41,828 nucleotides of DNA, taken from contig CALLVV010000011.1 of assembly GCA_938012815.1 (NCBI GenBank), positions 1 through 41,828 on the forward strand. The letters run 5' to 3'. This DNA comes from an uncultured Propionibacteriaceae bacterium (GTDB lineage Bacteria > Actinomycetota > Actinomycetes > Propionibacteriales > Propionibacteriaceae). The notes under the pieces were generated by a model. It ran no database searches. It saw only the letters and a list, made by a program, of their open reading frames with translations, and was not told the DNA's origin. A program made the position numbers and the translations under genes. The stretch's first letter is position 1. Every line of letters starts with the position of its first letter. Of the stretch, positions 33,347 through 40,396 are shown piece by piece.

Positions 33347-34521
33347 GACAGCTTGGCGGCGAAGATGCCCTCGGCCTTGAAAGGCATGAACTTGTCATGG
33401 AACTCGCTCCAGGCGGCGTCCACCTCGGGCAACCCGTCGACCTTGAGTCCCTGCCACTCGGCGAAGGCGACATAGGCGAGGAAGTTGTACGGCGCGTCGT
33501 AGAACTGATGGTAGATGCCGTAGACCTGCTTGTCACTGAACGCCTTCAGCTCGCTGTAACCGGTCTCGCTGGACAACTGCCCCAGGGTCTGGTTCGTTTC
33601 CTCGGGGGTGGCGTTGTAACCGAGCTTGACGTACTTGATGACCGTCTTCTCGCTCACCTTCTGCTTTTCCCAGTCGCCGCCCGTGGCGATGATGATGTCC
33701 GGCTGGGATGCGATCAGCTGCTCGGCCGTGACGGTGCCCGCATCCCCATCGATCAGTTTGGTGCCGAGGTTGTTGCCGCCGCTGGCGGTGACGATCTGGC
33801 CGAAGTTGGATTCCCCGAAGGTGCGGCCGGGTTCGGAGATGCCGGGGGAACGCCACACGAAGACGCTCGGGCGATCCGCCTCGGCCTTGGCCTTGGCTGC
33901 TTCCAGGACCGGGTTGACCAGGGAGTCGTAGTAGGTGAGGAACCCCTCCGCCTTGTCGGAGACGCCGAAGACCTGACCCAGCAGGCGGACGCTGGTGTGG
34001 GTGTTTTCCACCGGTTTCTTGCGGAAATCAGTCACCAGGTAGGGGACCTTGGCGGAATCCAGTTTTGCGTCGAACCCGGCCTGTTTGGCGGCCTCGTACT
34101 GTTCCAGGGTCATGAGGAACAGGTCGGGATTGTGTTCGAGCAGGTTCTCCACGCTCAGGTCTCCCTTGGCGACGCTGCCGACGGTGGGCAGGTCTGCCGC
34201 CTTGGGCTGCACCTTCACCACGCGATCGTAGATGTCGGGGGCGGCGCTCTGAAGGTCGGTTCCCCAGGCCACGACCTTGTCCATCAGGTTGTCACGCTGG
34301 AGGAAGAGCAACGAATAGGCCTGCCGGGATTCCCCCAGGATGATCTTGGAAGGAGCGGCTTCCAGGGTGACGGTACGGTCCGCGACATCGGTGATGGTCA
34401 ATGCGCCGCCGGCGGAGCCCGAAGCGGAAGTCGCGGCCGTCTGGTTCCCGTTGCTGCACGCCGAGACGGCGGCCACCCCCAGTGCCCCCGCGGCTCCTGT
34501 CAGAAAAGTCCTGCGTTTCAT
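33343..34521 (-). CDS. FecB-like substrate-binding lipoprotein (iron chelate candidate)
   Basis: A 392-residue binding protein of the cobalamin/Fe3+-siderophore type (type III fold). The N-terminus MKRRTFLTGAAG has a Tat-like double arginine, and the lipobox VSAC anchors it through Cys22. The core begins ITDVADRTVTLEAAPSKIIL, characteristic of the family. ATG 34521 is chosen over upstream ATGs because AGGAGG lies 7 bases before it. It heads the operon, and a DtxR-like box lies about 100 bases upstream. Iron-siderophore or heme uptake is favoured. The neighbouring molybdenum genes make a MolBCA-type molybdate system an alternative. Confidence 0.85.
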   Translation of the reverse strand: MKRRTFLTGAAGALGVAAVSACSNGNQTAATSASGSAGGALTITDVADRTVTLEAAPSKIILGESRQAYSLLFLQRDNLMDKVVAWGTDLQSAAPDIYDRVVKVQPKAADLPTVGSVAKGDLSVENLLEHNPDLFLMTLEQYEAAKQAGFDAKLDSAKVPYLVTDFRKKPVENTHTSVRLLGQVFGVSDKAEGFLTYYDSLVNPVLEAAKAKAEADRPSVFVWRSPGISEPGRTFGESNFGQIVTASGGNNLGTKLIDGDAGTVTAEQLIASQPDIIIATGGDWEKQKVSEKTVIKYVKLGYNATPEETNQTLGQLSSETGYSELKAFSDKQVYGIYHQFYDAPYNFLAYVAFAEWQGLKVDGLPEVDAAWSEFHDKFMPFKAEGIFAAKLS

Positions 34522-34619
34522 ATCCATGCCTCCTGCCGCCATGACGGCGTGATTGTGTGTGGTGGTGCCGGTCAGATCGAACTGCCCGGGACGCCGACGG
34601 CGTCGCCTCAGAGAGAAAG

Positions 34620-34634
34620 CTAGGCAACCCTAAG
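34620..34634. promoter_or_regulatory. Candidate DtxR/IdeR-type iron box
   Basis: On the minus strand the site reads CTTAGGGTTGCCTAG, matching TTAGGnnnnCCTAA with one mismatch. It lies about 100 bases upstream of the FecB-like gene, in a 275-base spacer that otherwise shows no gene. Iron-dependent repression of the importer is inferred. Confidence 0.5.
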
Positions 34635-34796
34635 CTCTGATCGCGGGATTGCGCAAATCGAGCATTGCGCTATCCGAGATGCCGCCCGGGATGAAGCTCC
34701 GTATGGTAATGAGCTCCACACGTTTCATGTCGCGGATAGCGCCCCACTCCGCCACTGTGAACGGGCCCTGGCCGCAGAGCCCTTAAACTCTGGGAG

Positions 34797-35171
34797 GTGG
34801 AGAAGACGAAGAAGACCGCGCCCGAGGACTGGATCACGCACCTCGGCGGGTCGAATCGCGAGCCCATCGGCTGGATCGTGCCCCGCGGCGAGGGTTTCGT
34901 CGCCATTGATCTGCTCGGCCGGGAACGCAGCGGAACGGTCGACTGGTTCGAGGCGGAGGAGACCCTGGACGAGCTCGGCATCCGCTACCTGGCCGCCCCC
35001 TACGAACTCGTGACCGACTCGGGCACATCGAAGGTCTACATCGCCGAGGCCACCCCGGATTTCGTGCGCGTCAAAGAGGATGACTTCAACGACATCAATT
35101 CCGACCAGACCTTTCACACCCTTCCGTTCCCCGTTCCGGAGGAGTTGCTGCGAGAACTTCCGGGTCGCTGA
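34797..35171 (+). CDS. Conserved-looking small protein of unknown function
   Basis: A 124-residue soluble acidic protein from GTG 34797, with GGGAGG immediately before the start and no room for normal spacing. The sequence has strand-like stretches (IGWIVPRGEGFVAIDLLG) and an acidic C-terminal half, with no membrane segment or recognisable motif. Codon use fits a real gene. It ends 1 base from the convergent moaD stop. I do not recognise the family. Confidence 0.65.
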   Translation: MEKTKKTAPEDWITHLGGSNREPIGWIVPRGEGFVAIDLLGRERSGTVDWFEAEETLDELGIRYLAAPYELVTDSGTSKVYIAEATPDFVRVKEDDFNDINSDQTFHTLPFPVPEELLRELPGR

Positions 35172-35172
35172 T

Positions 35173-35412
35173 TCAGCCCCCGGCGAAGGGCGGCAGGATG
35201 TCGACCCCCCGCGCCCCGGTCAGGTCGTGGTCGTCCGGCAGGCCCGCCCTGCCATCGACCAGCGTGGAACAGCGCCCCAGCACCGCCTCGAACCCCTCGC
35301 CGTGACGGGCGACGAGGATGGCCTTCAGCTCACCGAGGGTGGCGGCCTCCACCTCCTCGGTACCGGTCCCGGCGGCGGCCTCCGCGGCCGCGAACAACCG
35401 GACGAGGATCAT
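35173..35412 (-). CDS. moaD: Molybdopterin synthase sulfur-carrier subunit MoaD
   Basis: A 79-residue ubiquitin-fold protein beginning MILVRLFAAAEAAAG and ending FAGG. The terminal Gly-Gly is activated by MoeB and thiocarboxylated to supply sulfur for MoaE. ATG 35412 overlaps the mobA stop (ATGA). It is the last gene of the long nar-moa operon. Confidence 0.9.
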   Translation of the reverse strand: MILVRLFAAAEAAAGTGTEEVEAATLGELKAILVARHGEGFEAVLGRCSTLVDGRAGLPDDHDLTGARGVDILPPFAGG

Positions 35413-36254
35413 TTCTCCTCCTTCTCCGGCGGCAGGGGCGCCGAGGTGGCGGCGTCCTCCACCACCCGGCGCAGGTAGTCGAGGTCGCGTCCCGGGGTGG
35501 CTCCGGCTGCTAGCCCCCACAGATGGGCGCTCACGGGGGCCATGGGGCGCGCCCCCGCGTGGGCGATCTCGCGGCTGAGCTCCAGCACCCCGTGAATGTC
35601 CACGCGCCCCGGGTCGATCTCCAGGGCCGCGCAGGCCCGGTCCACGAACTCCTGCCAGCCGGTTTCGTCCTGACTCATCTTGTCCCTCCAGAACTCGTTC
35701 CAGTGGGCGTGATCCGCCCATGTGTCCACGTCACGCCCGTCGTCGCCGGCATCGGGAAGCAGCCCCAGCCGCATGCCCGCCAGCAGCCCGCGAACCGACC
35801 GGTTCCGCGGGTCGCCGTAGGCCCGGGCCGCCGCGCGCAGCCGCGCGGTGCGGTGGATTCCCAGCAGCCACTGCGGGTTTCCCTCCGCCGAGGCCAGGCA
35901 GTAGCCGTCCAGGTCGTCGTCCCGCGTGGTCGCGGCGAGCAGCCGGGGAACCGCCGCCTGCACGCCGGGCAGGTCGCAGGCCAGCGCCACCGTCCATTCC
36001 GCGGGCTCCCCGACGGCGTCCAGGCCGGCGACGATCCCGGCTGCCGGTCCGGTTCCCGGTGGGTCCTCGACGGTGACCAGCACCCCGTCGGGCACCGCCA
36101 CCGGGCCGACCACCACCGTCGTGCGGGCGCGTCTGACCGCATCGAGCACCACGTCGAGCAGCCGCCTGCCGCCGACGACCAGGTCGGCCTTGGACACCCC
36201 GCCGAGTCGCGATCCGCGGCCGCCCGCCAGGATGATCGCGTCGAACTCAGACAT
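35409..36254 (-). CDS. mobA: MobA-like guanylyltransferase fused to a DUF6457 domain
   Basis: A 281-residue two-domain protein. Residues 1-190 are the molybdenum-cofactor guanylyltransferase fold: nucleotide loop LAGGRGSRLGG (9-19) with the following Lys, and ACDLPG for the metal-binding Asp. Residues 197-275 are a DUF6457-type helical domain (WQEFVDRACAALEID..., then APVSAHLWGLAAG). The same domain exists as a stand-alone protein at 38697. MobA would convert the cofactor to the bis-MGD form that nitrate reductase needs; the added domain may tether partners. ATG 36254 overlaps moaC by 8 bases. Confidence 0.88.
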   Translation of the reverse strand: MSEFDAIILAGGRGSRLGGVSKADLVVGGRRLLDVVLDAVRRARTTVVVGPVAVPDGVLVTVEDPPGTGPAAGIVAGLDAVGEPAEWTVALACDLPGVQAAVPRLLAATTRDDDLDGYCLASAEGNPQWLLGIHRTARLRAAARAYGDPRNRSVRGLLAGMRLGLLPDAGDDGRDVDTWADHAHWNEFWRDKMSQDETGWQEFVDRACAALEIDPGRVDIHGVLELSREIAHAGARPMAPVSAHLWGLAAGATPGRDLDYLRRVVEDAATSAPLPPEKEEK

Positions 36255-36717
36255 CGCGCCGCCAGCTGCCCGACCGGCCTCCCTCCTTGGCGAGCAGCTT
36301 CACCTCGCGAATGTGGGCGTGCCTGTCGAGGCCCTTGACCATGTCGATCAGCGCCAGCGCGGCGACGGAGGCGGCGGTGAGGGCCTCCATCTCGACGCCG
36401 GTGCGGTCGGCGGTGCGCACCGTGGCGACCACCTCGATGCTCTCCGGGCCGAGGGTCAGGTCGACCGCGGCGCCGTGCACCCCGATCACGTGGGCCAGCG
36501 GCAGCAGCTCCGGGGTTCGTTTCGCCGCAGCGATCCCGGCGATGCGCGCCACCGCGAGCACGTCGCCCTTCGGCATCTCCCCGGATGCGATGCGCCGCAG
36601 GATCTCCGGGTCGCAGACCACCGTCGCGGAGGCGGTGGCGGCGCGTTTCGTCGGTTGTTTGTCGGTGACGTCGACCATGCGGGCCTGGCCGGCGGAATCG
36701 AGGTGGGTGAACTTCAC
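36247..36717 (-). CDS. moaC: Cyclic pyranopterin monophosphate synthase MoaC
   Basis: A 156-residue MoaC, acting right after MoaA. The family landmarks are MVDVTDKQPTKRAATA, the PKGDVLAVARIAGI helix, LLPLAHVIGV, and the C-terminal GVEMEALTAASVAALALIDM with the MVKGLDRHAHI segment. The GTG start at 36717 overlaps the moeA stop. Length is normal. Confidence 0.93.
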   Translation of the reverse strand: MKFTHLDSAGQARMVDVTDKQPTKRAATASATVVCDPEILRRIASGEMPKGDVLAVARIAGIAAAKRTPELLPLAHVIGVHGAAVDLTLGPESIEVVATVRTADRTGVEMEALTAASVAALALIDMVKGLDRHAHIREVKLLAKEGGRSGSWRRDV

Positions 36718-37949
36718 AGGTACCTCCGGAAGGAGACGAGGTCGCCGGGCCGGACGCTGTCCGCCGGTTCGTCGAGCAGGGCCAGGCCGTCGGCCCGGGC
36801 GGCGGCCGAGACCAGGTGTGAGGCCGAGATTCCCTCGTGTGCGGGCACCACGACCAGCCGCCCTGCTTCGTCGGTTTCGACGACGACCGGCACCACCTGG
36901 CGGCGGCCCCTCGGGGCGGGCCAGGGACGTCCGACGACGGCCCGCAGCCAGGGCCGTGGAGTGCGGCCCAGCATCACGTCGAGCAACGGCTCCACGAACA
37001 GTTCGCAGCTGACCATCGTGGACAACGGGTTGCCGGGCAGCGCCACCAGCGGCACCTCCCGCTCCCCCACCCGCCACAACGCCCAGCCCTGCGGTTTCCC
37101 GGGTTGCATCACGACATGGACGAAACGGGACCGCACCGCGGCGGAAGTACCGATCTCCCCGCCCAGCACCTGCCTCACCACGTCGTGGTCGCCGACGGAG
37201 ACCCCGCCGCTCAGCACCACCAGATCCGCCCCTGCCGCCGCGGCATCCAGCCCGGCGGCGAAACTCCCCGGCTCGTCGGGCAGGACCGGGGCCGCGACCA
37301 CCTCGGCGCCCATCCTGGTCAGCTGCCCGGCCATGAAGGTGCCGTTCGACTCGTGGATCTGGCCCCGGGCGAGCACCGCACCCGCGGGGCGCAGCTCGTC
37401 GCCCGTCGCGATGACGGCGACGCGGGGCCGCCGCACCACCGTCACCTGACCCCGCCCGCAGGCGGCCGCTGCGCCGAGGGATCGCGGCCCCAGCCGCAGC
37501 CCGGCGGGCAGCACCTCGGCGCCTGCGGGAAAGTCCTCCCCCGCTGCCCTGACGTGGTTTTTCCCGCCCGGTTCCTCGACGATCCGGACGATCCCCCCGG
37601 ATTCCTCGGTCAGTTCGACGGGCACCACCGCATCGGCCCGCGAGGGCAGGGGTGCGCCCGTCATGATCCGCACGCACTCGCCGGGACCCATCACCGGATC
37701 CAGGGGTGAACCCGCAGCGACCACCCCGGCCACCCGCAGCTCGGCGCCCCGGTGCCGGTCGGTCTCGTGGACCGCGAAACCGTCCATGGCGGAGTTCGCG
37801 AACACCGGCACAGCCGTGGCCGCGGTCACCGGCGCAGCCAGTGTCCGTCCGTCCGCCCGGTCCAGGGACACGGTCTCAGTGTCCGTGATCCGGGTCACGA
37901 GCCGGAGCAGCTCGTCCCGGTACTCCTCGATGCTCAACCTGTCGCGCAC
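36714..37949 (-). CDS. moeA: Molybdopterin molybdenumtransferase MoeA
   Basis: A 411-residue enzyme that inserts molybdenum into adenylated molybdopterin. Domain order is typical: N-terminal ADGRTLAAPV and the SAMDGFAV segment, then GGVSVGDHDVVRQVL in the MogA-like domain with substrate-binding residues, PGNPLSTMVSCELFVEP, and a C-terminal beta domain. GTG 37949 is preferred because GGGAGG lies 7 bases upstream; an in-frame TTG further up is less likely. It starts 1 base after the moeB-like stop. Confidence 0.93.
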   Translation of the reverse strand: MRDRLSIEEYRDELLRLVTRITDTETVSLDRADGRTLAAPVTAATAVPVFANSAMDGFAVHETDRHRGAELRVAGVVAAGSPLDPVMGPGECVRIMTGAPLPSRADAVVPVELTEESGGIVRIVEEPGGKNHVRAAGEDFPAGAEVLPAGLRLGPRSLGAAAACGRGQVTVVRRPRVAVIATGDELRPAGAVLARGQIHESNGTFMAGQLTRMGAEVVAAPVLPDEPGSFAAGLDAAAAGADLVVLSGGVSVGDHDVVRQVLGGEIGTSAAVRSRFVHVVMQPGKPQGWALWRVGEREVPLVALPGNPLSTMVSCELFVEPLLDVMLGRTPRPWLRAVVGRPWPAPRGRRQVVPVVVETDEAGRLVVVPAHEGISASHLVSAAARADGLALLDEPADSVRPGDLVSFRRYL

Positions 37950-37950
37950 G

Positions 37951-38697
37951 TCAGCTCCTCCCGGCAAGCGGCAGCTCCACCACCCTCGCCCGGAGGGTGT
38001 CGATGTACATCACGCGCCCCAGCAGCGGCTCCCCCACCCCGGTGAGCAGCTTGACCACCTCGGTGGCCATCACCGAACCCACCCAGCCGGTCATGGGACC
38101 CAGCACCCCGACCTCCAAGGCCGTCGGACAGCTTCGCGGAGGGTCGGGAAACAGGTCCGACAGGGCCAGTCCGTGGCGTTCCCACAGCACCGTGACCTGC
38201 CCATTGGCGGCCTGGACGGCGCCGAAGACCAGGGGCAGATCGAGGCGCTGGCAGGCCCTGGCCACGGCCAGGCGGGTGGGCAGGTTGTCCACCGCATCCA
38301 CCACCACGTCGCAGTCCCCAAGAATCTCCTCCGCCGTCTCCTGCGTGACGCGCAGAGACGTGGGAATCACCTCGACCATGGGGTTGAGGTCCGCCAGCCG
38401 CGCGGCGGCGGCGTCGGCCTTGGGAGCTCCCAGGGTGGTGGTGCCGTAGAGGGTCTGGCGTTGCAGGTTCTGCTCCTCCACGACGTCGTCGTCGACGACG
38501 ATCACCCGCCCCACCCCGGAGGCGACCAGGTATTGCAGCACGGGCCCACCGAGACCGCCCGCCCCGATGCAGCACACCGTCGCGGCCTTGAGCCTGCCCT
38601 GGGCCTCCTCCCCGAAACCGTCGATGGCCATGGTCCGCTGGTAGCGTTCGCGTTCGGCGTCGGTGAGGGACTCAGGAACGGCGATGACCGGCTGCAT
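37951..38697 (-). CDS. moeB: MoeB/ThiF-type adenylyltransferase, compact form
   Basis: A 248-residue E1-like enzyme expected to adenylate the MoaD C-terminus. Seen: Tyr19-Gln20-Arg21 in ERYQRTMAIDGFGEE, nucleotide loop GAGGLGGPVLQYL, the catalytic Asp in DAVDNLPTR, and SCPTALEVGVLG replacing the usual SCAEAGVLG. The paired CxxC zinc cysteines of classic MoeB are absent, and there is no C-terminal rhodanese domain, so it must get sulfur elsewhere. The start abuts the DUF6457 gene stop (TGATG). Confidence 0.87.
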   Translation of the reverse strand: MQPVIAVPESLTDAERERYQRTMAIDGFGEEAQGRLKAATVCCIGAGGLGGPVLQYLVASGVGRVIVVDDDVVEEQNLQRQTLYGTTTLGAPKADAAAARLADLNPMVEVIPTSLRVTQETAEEILGDCDVVVDAVDNLPTRLAVARACQRLDLPLVFGAVQAANGQVTVLWERHGLALSDLFPDPPRSCPTALEVGVLGPMTGWVGSVMATEVVKLLTGVGEPLLGRVMYIDTLRARVVELPLAGRS

Positions 38698-38951
38698 CAG
38701 CCCTCCGGGAGGGCGCCGAGAATGACCCGGGCCAGCTCCCCGGGATCGCGGTCAGGGTGGGTGGCGATCGCCAGCCCCCACAGGTAGGCGGAGACCGGGG
38801 CCATGGGGCGCTGGTAGCGTGCAGCGACCTGGCCCGTCAGGTCGTGAACGGCGCGCGGCGAGACCCCGGATGCGTCGACCTCCAGGGCCGCGGCCACATG
38901 CTCCACCCAGGCGGCCCAGGCGGTCTCGTCAATGGGTTCCCGGCCGCTCAC
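38697..38951 (-). CDS. Stand-alone DUF6457 domain protein
   Basis: An 84-residue helical protein starting at GTG 38951, overlapping the narI stop by 4 bases. It matches the C-terminal domain of the MobA fusion: a WAAWVEHVAAALEVD helix, then PMAPVSAYLWGLAIA, then an acidic C-terminal helix. Function is not known. Placement between nitrate-reductase and cofactor genes suggests help in cofactor insertion or complex assembly, which is inference. Confidence 0.82.
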   Translation of the reverse strand: MSGREPIDETAWAAWVEHVAAALEVDASGVSPRAVHDLTGQVAARYQRPMAPVSAYLWGLAIATHPDRDPGELARVILGALPEG

Positions 38952-39685
38952 ACCTGCTCCTTCAGTTTCGGTTTGTCCCACAGCCCGGCGGGCACATTGG
39001 TGTTCCGGGCCGGTTTCCTCCCGGCGGAGCGATAGACCACGTAGGGCCGGGTCACGTATCCCACCGGGATGCTGAAGGCGTGCACCAGCCGGGTGAACGG
39101 CCAGATCAGCAGGATCAGGAACGCCAGGAAGGCGTGCGCCTGGAAGGAGAACGGCGAGTTCACCATCAGCTCGATGTTCGGCTGGAAGGTGAAGATGCTG
39201 CGGAACCAGGGACCCACCCCCTGCCGGTAGTTGTAGTGGTGGTCGAAGGTGGTGGTCAGCGTGTTCCACGCACCGGTGACGAGGATGGCGGTCAGCACCA
39301 CGTACATCACGATGTCCCCGACGGTGGTGGCCTTCCGCACCGCGGGCACGGCGATGCGCCGGATGATGAGGATCAGGTACCCGACGGCGATCATGATCCC
39401 GGAGATCCAGCCGCCCACCACCGCAACCAGGTGGTAGGTCTCCTGTTCGATGCCGAGCGCATCGGTCCACGACTTCGGGATGACCAGCCCCATCATGTGC
39501 CCACCGAAGGCGAACAACAGGCCGAAGTGGAACAGTGGCGCGCCGATGCGCAGCATCCGCGACTCATAGATCTGCGAGCTGCGGGTGGTCCAGGAGAACT
39601 GGCTGAAGCGGTATCGCCAGATCATGCCGACGACGAAGACCGCCATCGCGATGTAGGGGAAGACCCCCCAGAGCAGAGTGTTCAT
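38948..39685 (-). CDS. narI: Respiratory nitrate reductase gamma subunit NarI
   Basis: A 245-residue membrane cytochrome b subunit with five hydrophobic segments, passing electrons from menaquinol to NarH. Conserved histidine regions for the two hemes appear in the FHFGLLFAFGGHMMGL segment, in ETYHLVAVVGGW, and in the fifth helix LIWPFTRLVHAFSIPV. The C-terminus is cytoplasmic and basic. It starts 3 bases after the narJ stop. Confidence 0.94.
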   Translation of the reverse strand: MNTLLWGVFPYIAMAVFVVGMIWRYRFSQFSWTTRSSQIYESRMLRIGAPLFHFGLLFAFGGHMMGLVIPKSWTDALGIEQETYHLVAVVGGWISGIMIAVGYLILIIRRIAVPAVRKATTVGDIVMYVVLTAILVTGAWNTLTTTFDHHYNYRQGVGPWFRSIFTFQPNIELMVNSPFSFQAHAFLAFLILLIWPFTRLVHAFSIPVGYVTRPYVVYRSAGRKPARNTNVPAGLWDKPKLKEQV

Positions 39686-39688
39686 GGA

Positions 39689-40396
39689 TCAGACTCCCAG
39701 CAGTTCAGCGTCTTCGTCGGGACGGGGGTTCAGGAACGGATCGATGCCGTAGGGCTCCAGCCCCACGTCCTCGGTCTCGGGGCCGTCGCGGAGCAGTTTC
39801 GCGACGGCTTCGGCCTGCTCGCCGTCGATGGCGGGCAGTGTGGCGCGCAGGGCGGCCAACGCGCCGTGCCAGGGAGATCCCCGGTGTTCCAGGGCCATGG
39901 CGAGCAGCTCCACCCCGGCGCGATGCCGGTTGACGAGGTCCCAGGCGACGTCCAGGTCGCCGAGGGCCCCGAACTCCAGGACCACCGACAGGTGGTCGGG
40001 CAGTTCCTCGTCGCTGACCTCCATCCCGGCGCGGCGGTAGGCCTGTTTGAACTGCACCAGCGCCACCCCCCGCTTCCGGCTGTCACCGTGGGCGTAGTAG
40101 GTCAGGTGCAGGGCGCACTTGCGGGTGTGGTCGAAGGTTTCGACGTAGGCCCGCCGGGACGCCTCCAGGCCCTGCTGTTCGAGGTGGTCGATCACCCCGA
40201 TCAGTGGCTCCCCCACCGTGGCGGGCAGCTGCCCGGCCGCGTCACGAAGCCGCGTCAGGTTCCGGAACAGCTTCACCGAGGGGTACTCCAGCAGCAGGGA
40301 GACGACCTGCCACGTCACGCGCAGCTGGTCGTCGGGCAGCTCCCGGGCCGGGAGGCTCGGGGCCCGGCGCCCGATGCCGGGCAGCCAACGTCTCAT
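39689..40396 (-). CDS. narJ: Nitrate reductase assembly chaperone NarJ
   Basis: A 235-residue TorD/NarJ-family chaperone needed for cofactor loading and assembly of NarGH. Typical segments are VTWQVVSLLLEYPS, ETFDHTRKCALHLTYYAHGDSRKRG and EELPDHLSVVLEF. ATG 40396 overlaps the narH stop; GTG 40399 directly before it is an alternative. It is not part of the finished enzyme. Confidence 0.93.
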   Translation of the reverse strand: MRRWLPGIGRRAPSLPARELPDDQLRVTWQVVSLLLEYPSVKLFRNLTRLRDAAGQLPATVGEPLIGVIDHLEQQGLEASRRAYVETFDHTRKCALHLTYYAHGDSRKRGVALVQFKQAYRRAGMEVSDEELPDHLSVVLEFGALGDLDVAWDLVNRHRAGVELLAMALEHRGSPWHGALAALRATLPAIDGEQAEAVAKLLRDGPETEDVGLEPYGIDPFLNPRPDEDAELLGV

